Source: a virus
Strand: one strand, 5' to 3'
DNA length: 64,000 nucleotides
IMG/VR virus record: IMGVR_UViG_3300032311_000675
Coordinates: 1 to 64,000 of that record
The notes beneath the pieces are model-generated. The model saw nothing but the letters and a program-made list of their open reading frames with translations, was not told where the DNA came from and ran no database searches. A program made the position numbers and the translations under genes. Below, piece after piece: positions 25,989 through 32,225 of the stretch; the stretch's first letter is position 1; each line of letters opens with the position of its first letter.

Positions 25989-26100
25989 TGTGACAGAAAT
26001 CGTGACATAACGGTTTTGTCACGCAAATGTCACGCCTTGGTAGTTCTTAATAATTAAGCTATTCCAAAAGCAAGCCGTGACACGTCACGCTCTGTCACGC
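25989..26100. repeat. Cluster of GTGACA/TGTCACGC repeats (iteron-like)
   Basis: Copies are GTGACA near 25990 and 26002, TGTCACGC at 26017-26024 and 26028-26035, the dyad CCGTGACACGTCACGC at 26075-26090, and TGTCACGC at 26093-26100. At least six half-sites in both orientations fall within 112 nt, with the dyad CTTAATAATTAAG (26046-26058) between them. They stand immediately before the recombinase gene, and could be an operator array, recombination accessory sites or an origin. Confidence 0.75.
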
Positions 26101-26124
26101 CCTTGCAACGAAATAATCACGGGG

Positions 26125-26152
26125 CAGAAGCCAGAAGCCAGAGGCCAGAAGC
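26125..26152. repeat. Four tandem 7-bp CAGAAGC repeats
   Basis: CAGAAGC, CAGAAGC, CAGAGGC and CAGAAGC stand head to tail just after the iteron cluster. They are too short and have no spacers, so this is not a CRISPR array. Confidence 0.8.
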
Positions 26153-26341
26153 TAGATATACAGGGAGTGGCTGTCGCCACATACGTTCGTGCTTTCTTTA
26201 TTAAACTCAAATTAGATGGGGTAGGCAACATTACGCATTCTAACGACTCGGATCGTTTCTAGGGGCATTTAAAAGCGATTGTGGGGCTTTTAATAATAGA
26301 GTCTGACGTTAGATTTTATAAGTAGGGGCTATTAGAAAAAA

Positions 26342-26382
26342 GGGGGAGGGGGGTTATAGGGTAAAAAAATTTTAGGGGGGGG
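26342..26382 (+). other. G-rich tract with quadruplex potential
   Basis: Runs of 5, 6, 3 and 8 G (26342-26346, 26348-26353, 26359-26361, 26375-26382) are separated by loops of 1, 5 and 13 nt, the last of them A/T-rich. Four runs of three or more G allow an intramolecular quadruplex, although the third loop is long. Confidence 0.5.
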
Positions 26383-26709
26383 TGGCTATTTTGAAGCACC
26401 AGGAACAAATTGGCGGCAGGGGGTGGGTGGGCTGTTGAAGTGGGGGAGGGTAGGTATCTATTTCTTTTTATCGTAGAACACGAACGACTGGGATGCGTGA
26501 AATTGGGGGTTGGGTAGGGGTGGCCTCTGGAGATTCGTGCCTGTCGTTGCCTGTGTGTCCTCTAGCGTTCCCTGTGTCCAGCGTCCGAAAGCCTCCCTCA
26601 ACGGACACCGCCCAAACCGCCCACCCTTTCGGACACTCCCGACCCGCCGACCCTCCCCCCATCTCACGCACGACCCCCCAAACGCAAGAAGGGACACCCT
26701 TGCCCTTGC

Positions 26710-26991
26710 CTAGTCCAAGGTAATCGTTCTGGTCTTGTGGTTTGCCCGCTTAAAGATTGCCAGCCTGTTGCGGGGTTGCGTCTTCAGTTCCGCCCATAGC
26801 CTTTCAACCGCTGACAGGTCGGGCGTTTCCGCACATACAGGCGAAGCGGGCGAAGATATCCACGCCGAGCCGTTTTCTAGTTCTTCTAGGGTGTATTCGT
26901 CCTCTGGTAGTCGAAAACTCTGCCTCGCCAGCTCTAGCCGTGGGTCTTCCTTAAATCCGTTCCACAATGTCTTCCAGTTCGTTGTATTCAT
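26710..26991 (-). CDS. Hypothetical early protein (93 aa)
   Basis: MNTTNWKTLWNGFKEDPRL starts a soluble, acidic-then-basic chain with a central PEDEYTLEELENG segment and a C-terminal RLAIFKRANHKTRTI. I recognise no family. It is the last gene of the leftward small-gene cluster, carries the common leader module before its ATG, and lies behind a strong terminator hairpin, so its expression may be reduced relative to the genes before it. Confidence 0.7.
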   Translation of the reverse strand: MNTTNWKTLWNGFKEDPRLELARQSFRLPEDEYTLEELENGSAWISSPASPVCAETPDLSAVERLWAELKTQPRNRLAIFKRANHKTRTITLD

Positions 26992-27021
26992 ACCCTTGCG
27001 TCCTTGCCTGTTGCATAAAGC

Positions 27022-27048
27022 AAAAAGGGGAGGCCGTAAAGCCTCCCC
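27022..27048 (-). terminator. Rho-independent terminator
   Basis: GGGGAGGC (27027-27034) pairs perfectly with GCCTCCCC (27041-27048) around the loop CGTAAA. On the minus strand five T residues follow (27022-27026). It stands after the DUF2958 gene and before the 93-aa gene, so it ends or attenuates the leftward early transcript. Confidence 0.88.
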
Positions 27049-27075
27049 CCTTGCGTCCTTTCTGTGTGTGTTGCC

Positions 27076-27471
27076 TTACACGATGCCCGACTCAACCACG
27101 CTTACAGGCTGGAAGTGTGTGTCAATTTCGATGCCGATGCCCAGCCCGCCTTTGATGCTTGCCAGCTCTGACAGGCTAAACGAACCCCACTCTGGGAAGT
27201 CTCCGACCACATACCCAAAGCAAATGTCCGAGCCGTCCCAGTCTTGCACATACCAAGACCACGAGCCGACAGGGTTAAAGAGTTTAACCCGAAAGACTGG
27301 GCTTATGGTGTTGCCGTCTTGGTCTGTGTTTTCGTCGGTCAAGGGCGTTCCCTGCAAACGGCACGCCTTCTGCATCAATTCAAGCTTCCGCTGTCCGTAG
27401 GTGATGCCGTTCTGGTTTATATGGTCGGCCAAATATACCCCGCCGACCGCTGGGGCTGTTGTTGTGTTCAT
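27076..27471 (-). CDS. DUF2958 family protein
   Basis: The 131 aa fit DUF2958: an N-terminal LADHINQNGITYGQ segment, then PVFRVKLFNPVGSWSWYV, a DGSDICFGYVVGDFPEWGSFSLSELASI core, and GGLGIGIEIDTHFQP near the end. The family is common in phages and mobile elements, often in clusters of anti-restriction or accessory genes; its biochemical role is not known to me. Its ATG overlaps the previous stop by 4 nt, and the leader module lies inside the end of that gene. Confidence 0.8.
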   Translation of the reverse strand: MNTTTAPAVGGVYLADHINQNGITYGQRKLELMQKACRLQGTPLTDENTDQDGNTISPVFRVKLFNPVGSWSWYVQDWDGSDICFGYVVGDFPEWGSFSLSELASIKGGLGIGIEIDTHFQPVSVVESGIV

Positions 27472-27680
27472 ACCTTTGAGTCCTCCGCCGTTGCCTTTTC
27501 CCTGTCCCGCAGATAATACTGCTTTTTAAGTTTCTTCTGGTATGCCGTCCAAGGCTTTTCCCCTAACGCATCCTCCCAAGCCTCCGCTATTGTCTCGCCT
27601 TCGCCTACCTTCACAAAGCCGAGCCAGTTCGTCAGACCGCTGACCGCTTCGATGATATACCGCTTGCCGTGTTGGTTCAT
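27468..27680 (-). CDS. Hypothetical protein (70 aa)
   Basis: A small basic protein (NQHGKRYIIEAVSGLTNWLG, then AWEDALGEKPWTAYQKKLKKQYYLRDRE) with a beta-alpha pattern. A strong ribosome site AAAGGAGGC lies just before ATG 27680. It is coupled by ATGA to the DUF2958 gene and to the 18-codon frame before it. No family is recognised. Confidence 0.7.
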   Translation of the reverse strand: MNQHGKRYIIEAVSGLTNWLGFVKVGEGETIAEAWEDALGEKPWTAYQKKLKKQYYLRDREKATAEDSKV

Positions 27681-27733
27681 TTGCCTCCTTTGGTTAGCTT
27701 CTTAAAAAGTTTCCGCTGTTTGTTTAAGGTCAT
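27677..27733 (-). CDS. Tiny coupled reading frame (18 aa)
   Basis: ATG at 27733 overlaps the stop of the 93-aa gene (ATGA), and its own TGA overlaps the next ATG at 27680. The peptide MTLNKQRKLFKKLTKGGK is strongly basic. Its end encodes the ribosome site of the next gene. It may be a true micro-protein or only a relay that carries ribosomes to the next start. Confidence 0.5.
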   Translation of the reverse strand: MTLNKQRKLFKKLTKGGK

Positions 27734-28011
27734 CGTGTTGCCTCCCTCGCTTCCGCAACTGCCAAACACTCCGCTAGGGTTGGCTCTTGCCAGTAGGCCT
27801 TGCTGAAGGTCACCATCCACGCCCGATTGAAGGGGTGACGGATGCCACGAAAGACCATCTCACCAGCGGGGTGGCTCTCGCACTCGTCGGTCAAAATCTT
27901 AAACTTGCCCGACTTCACCGAGCCTTCGATTGTGTAGCCGACCCGCCGAGCCTCGCTTATGTAAGGCCGTAGGGCTTCCAGCGTCATCAATTTGATAAAT
28001 GTATTTTCCAT
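27730..28011 (-). CDS. Hypothetical protein (93 aa)
   Basis: The start MENTFIKLMTLEALRP at 28011 is chosen for its ribosome site (AAAGGAGAACA); a longer frame to 28092 crosses the leader region and is unlikely. The protein is a compact alpha/beta chain with conserved-looking VKSGKFKILTDECESH and RHPFNRAWMVTFSKAYW segments and a helical end. It has no known family. It is coupled to the tiny basic frame downstream. Confidence 0.7.
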   Translation of the reverse strand: MENTFIKLMTLEALRPYISEARRVGYTIEGSVKSGKFKILTDECESHPAGEMVFRGIRHPFNRAWMVTFSKAYWQEPTLAECLAVAEAREATR

Positions 28012-28055
28012 TGTTCTCCTTTGTGGCCGTTGGGGTTGAACCTTGGCCTTTCGTG

Positions 28056-28172
28056 TTAGCTCAACGCCATTTCGCCGTGATACGAACCGCAAAGGTCATA
28101 CACGGACAGCGTGAGGTCGGTAGAGGTTTCGTTTTGGGTTTCCGTCCAGTTTAGTTCGTTGTTGTTGCTCAT
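28056..28172 (-). CDS. Small protein (38 aa)
   Basis: ATG at 28172 follows the leader module. The sequence MSNNNELNWTETQNETST continues as DLTLSVYDLCGSYHGEMALS. It is acidic and soluble, with one Cys. Its presence between two genes with the same leader, and its exact fit between module and stop, support a real gene. Confidence 0.55.
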   Translation of the reverse strand: MSNNNELNWTETQNETSTDLTLSVYDLCGSYHGEMALS

Positions 28173-28199
28173 AGTCTGGAGTCCGTGGGTGTTGCCGTC

Positions 28200-28694
28200 T
28201 TAGAGTCTGCTCGCACACACCCGCCCAATCCCACGCTCAACGCTGTCGGGATCTGTCAGCCTTGCACCGCAGACAATACACCGCCCGATTGCCCGCCCAA
28301 TCTCTTGGCATTGTGCGAGCGTGAGACGCATTGATTCGTCAAGGCTTCCCATCGCACCCCGCACGAAATCAAACTTTCCTGTCTGGGTGTTGAGGGTGAG
28401 GGCATAGAGATGCCCCGCCGATGCTTTCTGGACTCGGTAGACGATGCCCGATGCGTCCCGATACATTCCTTCCGCCTTCGGGGAATTGGTCGGGGTTGGG
28501 TTAGCCTCTTGCCATCTGTCGAGGGCTTGTCGGAAAGCCACCGAGTCGGCATAGCGGTGATTGGGCAGAAAGTTTTCTGCAAACCAACGCAAGGAGGTTG
28601 CGGGCATATTTGAAACGGCCACGCCCCGCCACTTCCCAACAGGGCAAAGGGCGGAGCGGTAATCTTCTGATAGTGTGTGTGGGTTGTTGTTCAT
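28200..28694 (-). CDS. DUF6011-type zinc-ribbon protein (164 aa)
   Basis: The C-terminal CIVCGARLTDPDSVERGIGR followed by VC is the DUF6011 treble-clef/zinc signature (C-x2-C ... S-x-x-x-G-x-G-x-x-C). The region before it (VYRVQKASAGHLYALTLN) is a beta domain, also frequent in this phage family. The start MNNNPH at 28694 is set by the leader module (6 nt after AGGACTC) in preference to ATG 28700. A nucleic-acid-linked role is likely from the zinc ribbon, but unproven. Confidence 0.8.
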   Translation of the reverse strand: MNNNPHTLSEDYRSALCPVGKWRGVAVSNMPATSLRWFAENFLPNHRYADSVAFRQALDRWQEANPTPTNSPKAEGMYRDASGIVYRVQKASAGHLYALTLNTQTGKFDFVRGAMGSLDESMRLTLAQCQEIGRAIGRCIVCGARLTDPDSVERGIGRVCASRL

Positions 28695-28718
28695 ACCCAC
28701 GAGTCCGTCCGTGTTGCC

Positions 28719-28823
28719 TCATTTCAAAAACTCCAGCCAATCCAACAAGGCCATCCCAATCAGAACGCCGAAGGACAGGACGCACCACCACTTCAACATC
28801 TCGGCAAGCCTGTCGTTCGTCAT
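28719..28823 (-). CDS. Single-pass small membrane protein (34 aa)
   Basis: ATG 28823 overlaps the stop of the upstream gene by 4 nt. MTNDRLAEMLKWWC precedes a hydrophobic stretch VLSFGVLIGMALLDWL that can cross the inner membrane once. This resembles many phage micro-proteins of unknown role. It ends before the leader of the DUF6011 gene. Confidence 0.6.
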   Translation of the reverse strand: MTNDRLAEMLKWWCVLSFGVLIGMALLDWLEFLK

Positions 28824-29275
28824 TTTGTGACCTCCTCGGCGGGCTGAAAGAAGGGTTTATTTTTCGCTATGATTTCGGCGAGGATGCCTTCTGAATCTTC
28901 CGTTTTCTGCCAGTATTCGTGTTTGCGGAGCTGGTCGTTGTCCAGTCGCTTCCAATCCTTTTCTCCGTCTGGGGATTGTTCGAGAACGACTGCGTCATTT
29001 TCAAACGAAATCCTGTATGTGCCGTTGTCGTAGTTTTCGCAGTCCAACTGACCAAGGATTCCGACCCCGACGCTGGTTGTGCCTCCGAAGAAGTTCCCGA
29101 TGATTTGTGCGAGCCTTGCGGTTGCATAGGTTTCATCGTAGAAACGCACCCCGAAGTGTTTTGCGGTCTCGGCAAACGCCAAGACTGATTCCGCACCGCC
29201 GTTCCAATGCAGATAGATTCCGACTGAGTTTTCCGTTGGCTTTTTTGCCAATGTGATGACTGCTCTGTTTCCCAT
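28820..29275 (-). CDS. Conserved phage protein, MGNRAVIT type (151 aa)
   Basis: The start MGNRAVITLAKKP at 29275 has AAAGGAGA upstream; the longer frame to 29500 overlaps another gene and is rejected. It shows the features of a widespread phage family: VYLHWNGG-like IYLHWNGGAESVLAF, ETYATARLAQIIGNFFGG and LDCENYDNGTYRI. The function of the family is not known to me. A 10-codon leader frame ends in front of it, and a membrane micro-protein is coupled behind it. Confidence 0.78.
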   Translation of the reverse strand: MGNRAVITLAKKPTENSVGIYLHWNGGAESVLAFAETAKHFGVRFYDETYATARLAQIIGNFFGGTTSVGVGILGQLDCENYDNGTYRISFENDAVVLEQSPDGEKDWKRLDNDQLRKHEYWQKTEDSEGILAEIIAKNKPFFQPAEEVTK

Positions 29276-29277
29276 AA

Positions 29278-29310
29278 TTAGATTCTCCTTTGGTTGAGGT
29301 TGCTGTTCAT
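29278..29310 (-). CDS. Possible 10-aa leader peptide
   Basis: ATG 29310 sits at the canonical distance from a leader module and opens the frame MNSNLNQRRI, which ends 2 nt before the ATG of the MGNRAVIT gene. Its codons include the AAAGGAGA ribosome site of that gene. Translation of the leader could control access to the second start. Confidence 0.4.
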   Translation of the reverse strand: MNSNLNQRRI

Positions 29311-29360
29311 ATCTTGGAGTCCTTGTTTGTTGCGTAAATGTTTCGGGGTGTAAGAGTCTT

Positions 29361-29543
29361 TCAGTTTTTCGCCCAACCCCACGAACACAGCTTTTCCATT
29401 TCTGCGTCTGCCACGGCTTGAGCGTCGGAGGTTGTCGCCCCCAAGGCCTCCAGCTCCAGCACCCGCTTCTGCCACAGCTCGTCGGAACAGAAGCCTTCAT
29501 TGACAGGGGAGCAGTTGAGATGGCCGTATGTGCAGGGGTTCAC
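29361..29543 (-). CDS. Hypothetical protein (60 aa)
   Basis: A GTG start overlaps the TGA of the upstream gene (GTGA). MNPCTYGHLNCSPVNEGFCS has three Cys in the first 20 residues and a further Cys near the end, perhaps a zinc site, followed by helices rich in Ala and Glu. The length and coupling support a gene; no family is recognised. Confidence 0.6.
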   Translation of the reverse strand: MNPCTYGHLNCSPVNEGFCSDELWQKRVLELEALGATTSDAQAVADAEMEKLCSWGWAKN

Positions 29544-29884
29544 GCCCGACCCACTTTCTTTAGGTAGGACTTGGCTAGGCAGTCGTGCAGGGTTTCAAGC
29601 GTTGTCATAACCTTGGCCGAGTTGAATTCCTTTTGCCTGTCACACTCTCCGACATAGTCGGCAAGGAGCTGAAAAGTATCAGCCAACAGGCAAAGGTCGG
29701 GAGCGTGGATTTCATAATGCCACCGCCACTTCTGGTCGGGGGTTGCTCGGTGTTGTGAGTCCTTGGTGAGGTGAGCGAGTAGGGAAACCAGCAAATCCAT
29801 TTGGTCTACTGATTCCGTGTGACGCTCTACATCGCCACAAAGTCCTCGGATAGAAGCCCAAGAGAATTTTGGGGGGTAACTCAT
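29540..29884 (-). CDS. Hypothetical helical protein (114 aa)
   Basis: MSYPPKFSWASIRGLCGDVE leads into a mostly alpha-helical chain with regular Leu spacing (VDQMDLLVSLLAHLTK, DTFQLLADYVGE, VMTTLETLHDCLAKSYL). It has a strong ribosome site AGGAGGTGATG and ATGA coupling on both sides. It is cytosolic. I recognise no family. Confidence 0.7.
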   Translation of the reverse strand: MSYPPKFSWASIRGLCGDVERHTESVDQMDLLVSLLAHLTKDSQHRATPDQKWRWHYEIHAPDLCLLADTFQLLADYVGECDRQKEFNSAKVMTTLETLHDCLAKSYLKKVGRA

Positions 29885-30000
29885 CTCATCACCTCCTCTA
29901 ATTGTTCCGCCTTGGTAGGCATAAGCTCTGCGATGTCAGTTGTCTTGACCGAGAATACCTCTCGGAAAAGTTGGAATACTAAGTCTTGGTTGTCGTTCAT
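29881..30000 (-). CDS. Small helical protein (39 aa)
   Basis: The start MNDNQDLVFQLFREVF at 30000 is fixed by a leader module; the longer upstream extension runs through that module and is unlikely. The rest, SVKTTDIAELMPTKAEQL, is acidic and helical. It is coupled by ATGA to the 114-aa gene. Confidence 0.6.
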   Translation of the reverse strand: MNDNQDLVFQLFREVFSVKTTDIAELMPTKAEQLEEVMR

Positions 30001-30296
30001 ATCGTGGAGTCCGTTGCCGTTGCAAAAAAAGTTGGCGGGATGGGCAGAACAACAACGAACACCCACCCCGCCAATCAAAAACCCGCACAGGATTAAGGGT
30101 TGCATCATCGACCCTACTACTCTCGCAAAAGTCCAGCCTGTGCTTACTTACGGATCACCATTTTACTGGTGACGGAAAGACCAGCTCGACACCCCGCCCA
30201 CTCCTTACTGACTTCTGGATTAAATCCAATCGTCTAGCTGGAGCAACCGACAGGCCGCCACCCTTATCCGCTTAACTTATCTGGGTTTTTGAAATC
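30001..30296. other. Intergenic gap of 296 nt
   Basis: It holds one leader module (30001-30023), a C/G-rich pairing between GGCGGG near 30036 and CCCGCC near 30078, and a hairpin TCACCA-TTTTAC-TGGTGA near 30156-30173. I looked for a tRNA on both strands and could not fold a cloverleaf. No gene is seen. Confidence 0.5.
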
Positions 30297-30443
30297 CTAT
30301 AATTTTTCTTCCTTCCCATATCTTTCAATGAACACATCTGTATCCGAACCCTCGGTATCGTAATCTTTTATTGTTACCTCGATTCCCTTGGGCTTTCGGA
30401 CTAGGTGAGCGACCCCACCACGGATTTCGACTAACACCTTCAC
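30297..30443 (-). CDS. Small conserved-type phage protein (48 aa)
   Basis: A GTG start overlaps the preceding TGA (GTGA). The chain MKVLVEIRGGVAHLVRKPKG continues with IEVTIKDYDTEGSD and ends YGKEEKL. The pattern V-L-V-E-I-R-G-G-V then V-x-I-x-D-Y-D is common in tiny phage proteins of unknown role. It has a strand-turn-strand shape and no membrane segment. Confidence 0.72.
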   Translation of the reverse strand: MKVLVEIRGGVAHLVRKPKGIEVTIKDYDTEGSDTDVFIERYGKEEKL

Positions 30444-30643
30444 AGGGAAAAGCCTTTCTTGGTCTGGGCGACCAAATTGTCCACCAGCTCATTAAACTGG
30501 TCTGGGGTCACAGATTCTTTTCGTGTTGCGGGTTGCCCGCCCCACTCCGCCAGAATCCACAACAGGCTTTCCACTTGGTTAATGTTTAGGGAAAAGCTGA
30601 ACAGGGAAGGCTTTTCCTCGGTATGTGTCGCAAGGGCGATCAT
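30440..30643 (-). CDS. Hypothetical protein (67 aa)
   Basis: MIALATHTEEKPSLFSFSLN then a helical part with NQVESLLWILAEWGG and DQFNELVDNLVAQT. It is coupled to both neighbours by 4-nt overlaps. It is soluble and acidic; no family is recognised. Confidence 0.65.
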   Translation of the reverse strand: MIALATHTEEKPSLFSFSLNINQVESLLWILAEWGGQPATRKESVTPDQFNELVDNLVAQTKKGFSL

Positions 30644-30891
30644 ACGACCTCCTCAAACTTCACCAGCTTGCAACCCTCTGGGATCGTTTGCTTCTCGCCC
30701 TCTTTTGCCCCGCTGATCTGCTCTAGGACTTGCAAGAGCTTCTCGGTAGAGGGACACCACACGGATTGCCAAGATGAGAGGAATAGGTTGCCAGTTGAAA
30801 CAAGCCACCCGCTTCCATTGTAAGCATCCAAATGGTTTTTGGATACTTCGACCATCCGCTCTCCGATTGTCATTTTGTAGACCAAGCTCAT
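30640..30891 (-). CDS. Hypothetical protein (83 aa)
   Basis: An alpha/beta chain beginning MSLVYKMTIGERMVEVSKNH, with a central STGNLFLSSWQSVWCPSTEK and an acidic end. ATGA overlaps stand at both ends, in the run started by the four-helix-bundle gene. No function can be assigned. Confidence 0.65.
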   Translation of the reverse strand: MSLVYKMTIGERMVEVSKNHLDAYNGSGWLVSTGNLFLSSWQSVWCPSTEKLLQVLEQISGAKEGEKQTIPEGCKLVKFEEVV

Positions 30892-31295
30892 TGTCTTGCC
30901 TCCAAGGTTCTGACGCTGGAAAAGAAGATGCGGATGAGAATGTCTGCATCCTCCAAGCCTTGACGCACCGCCAAGCCATCACAGGGAATACTCGAAGCCT
31001 TGATAAGCTCCAAAGCCCTGCGGGTAATCCGAATCTCGGTCAAGCACGCACGGAACTTCTCGGCGAACTCCTTGGCAGAAGGAGAGCCTTCGGCCTCGCC
31101 GTGACGGAAATACATCGCCGTGGCAGAGCGGAGCAACATCTCGGAAAGATGTCCACCAGCCCGATCTTCTGGAAGGGAGGCGGAGATTCCCAGCATATTG
31201 CTGGTGAATGTCAGAAGCCTGTCCTTCAAGTCTGGGGAGCGGTGTGTGGGGGGTTGTGGTTGCGGTTGTGGAGTAGATTTTAGTTTGGTTGTCAT
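30888..31295 (-). CDS. Four-helix-bundle protein (135 aa)
   Basis: The start MTTKLKSTPQPQPQPP at 31295 follows a leader module and gives a Pro/Gln-rich N-terminus; the frame to 31499 overlaps another gene and is rejected. The remainder matches the Avd/23S-intervening-sequence four-helix-bundle family: LLTFTSNMLGISASLPED, then LLRSATAMYFRHGEAEGSPS, then KFRACLTEIRITRRALELI. In retroelement systems the relative Avd binds nucleic acid with a reverse transcriptase, but no such gene is nearby, so its role here is open. Confidence 0.78.
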   Translation of the reverse strand: MTTKLKSTPQPQPQPPTHRSPDLKDRLLTFTSNMLGISASLPEDRAGGHLSEMLLRSATAMYFRHGEAEGSPSAKEFAEKFRACLTEIRITRRALELIKASSIPCDGLAVRQGLEDADILIRIFFSSVRTLEARQ

Positions 31296-31317
31296 AGGTT
31301 GTAGTCCTTTCGTGTTG

Positions 31318-31884
31318 CTAGTTTTTCTTTGTGTAAGCGTGAGCCTCAACCTCATCGTATTCCTCAAGGGTCGAGCTGATGCCCAGCTCCTCGTCCAGCT
31401 CCTCTGGGGTCTCTTCCTTTTTGGTGTAGTAGTTGTCGAGGGGAGTATCTCCGTTGGCGTAGAAGTAGGTCTCGCCCCAGAATCCAAAGCCCTCGTCAAG
31501 GTAGGTCATACGGATGTCGGCCTTGATGAGCTTCGCCAGCTTCTCAATGACAGGGCAGGGAGGCGTCCAAGCAGTTTGGAGGCTGATGGAATCTCCGTCG
31601 AAGTCCACGGAGTAGCTGTTCCACTTCGTCCCCCAGTTTGCGACACACCATTCATACCAAGTCGGGAATCCATATTTTGCTTTGTTGGCATCGTATTGAG
31701 CTTGGCGGGTGCGACCTTCCTCCGTGTTGAGATCCACCGACCCAGAAGTGATGTTCAACTCCTTGGGCATCGGGATGATCTTGTTGAAGTCGAGGAACAC
31801 CGAGCCTTCGGATGACAGGTATTCTTTGACCAGCTTCCGTGCATTGGAAGGGAAGTAGAGTCTGACGCTAGTATGGTTGGGCAT
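31318..31884 (-). CDS. YubB/DUF1281-like protein (188 aa)
   Basis: The protein has the ferredoxin-like YubB layout: KLVKEYLSSEGSVFLDFNKI then IPMP near residue 38, a central WYEWCVANWGTKWN, and a later TAWTPPCPVIEKLAKL. The family is widespread on plasmids and phages with unknown function. A strong ribosome site AAAGGAGAAAA precedes ATG 31884. Upstream the leader module is followed by ATA where other copies have ATG, as if a leader peptide had decayed. The TAG stop forms the start of the next leader module. Confidence 0.82.
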   Translation of the reverse strand: MPNHTSVRLYFPSNARKLVKEYLSSEGSVFLDFNKIIPMPKELNITSGSVDLNTEEGRTRQAQYDANKAKYGFPTWYEWCVANWGTKWNSYSVDFDGDSISLQTAWTPPCPVIEKLAKLIKADIRMTYLDEGFGFWGETYFYANGDTPLDNYYTKKEETPEELDEELGISSTLEEYDEVEAHAYTKKN

Positions 31885-31932
31885 TTGTTTTTCTCCTTTG
31901 GTTGGTTGTTATCGTGGAGTCCTCTGGTGTTG

Positions 31933-32028
31933 CTAACTTTTCCAAACAATCCACCCATAAAAGCAAAGGATGAACAGGGATAACCCTATGAAGAACCATT
32001 CTTCGTTGGGGGTAAGGGTGGCGATCAT
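31933..32028 (-). CDS. Single-pass small membrane protein (31 aa)
   Basis: ATG 32028 overlaps the previous stop (ATGA). MIATLTPNEEWFFIGLSLF continues as ILCFYGWIVWKS, a short exposed N-terminus and one transmembrane helix. The stop TAG merges with the next leader module. The role is unknown. Confidence 0.6.
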   Translation of the reverse strand: MIATLTPNEEWFFIGLSLFILCFYGWIVWKS

Positions 32029-32225
32029 TTGGCCTCGGCCTCGGTGAGCTTATTGACGAACTGAAAATCCTTGTAATACACACGCCACTCATCCAAGGCG
32101 TGTTCTATATTGACCCATTTCATATAGCTTTTTCTGTCGCCCCTTTGGACATAGCCACATACAGCCTCTGGGTGTATTCGGGTGCGAGTCCAGCGATTCA
32201 CGACTACTTTCCATTTTAAGATCAT
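32025..32225 (-). CDS. Hypothetical protein (66 aa)
   Basis: MILKWKVVVNRWTRTRIHPE is basic and beta-rich; the second half DEWRVYYKDFQFVNKLTEAE is helical. It is coupled to the ligase-like gene before it and to the membrane micro-protein after it by ATGA overlaps. No family is recognised. Confidence 0.65.
   Translation of the reverse strand: MILKWKVVVNRWTRTRIHPEAVCGYVQRGDRKSYMKWVNIEHALDEWRVYYKDFQFVNKLTEAEAK

Larger units (their letters stand above)
25908..26709. other. Gene-poor interval with iterons, short repeats and G-runs
   Basis: About 800 nt lie between the recombinase and the 93-aa gene with no convincing gene. In order it holds the GTGAC/GTCAC cluster (25989-26100), an AT-rich dyad CTTAATAATTAAG (26046-26058), four 7-bp CAGAAGC units (26125-26152), G-runs (26342-26382) and a C-rich stretch with weak overlapping frames (26458-26710). 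The content is what one expects of a replication origin or a regulatory hub. Confidence 0.6.

Noticed and set aside
26125-26152. Short repeats as a CRISPR array
   Set aside because: Units are 7 bp and directly adjacent with no spacers.
26458-26723. Overlapping frames on both strands in the C-rich stretch
   Set aside because: Biased base composition keeps several frames open; none has a good start, and proteins are Arg/Pro/Thr-rich noise.
30120-30296. tRNA-like sequence with GAGC and a TTTGAAATCC end
   Set aside because: No acceptor stem, no proper anticodon arm on either strand.
30888-31295. Diversity-generating retroelement suggested by the Avd-like four-helix bundle
   Set aside because: No reverse transcriptase, template repeat or variable repeat is seen in the window.
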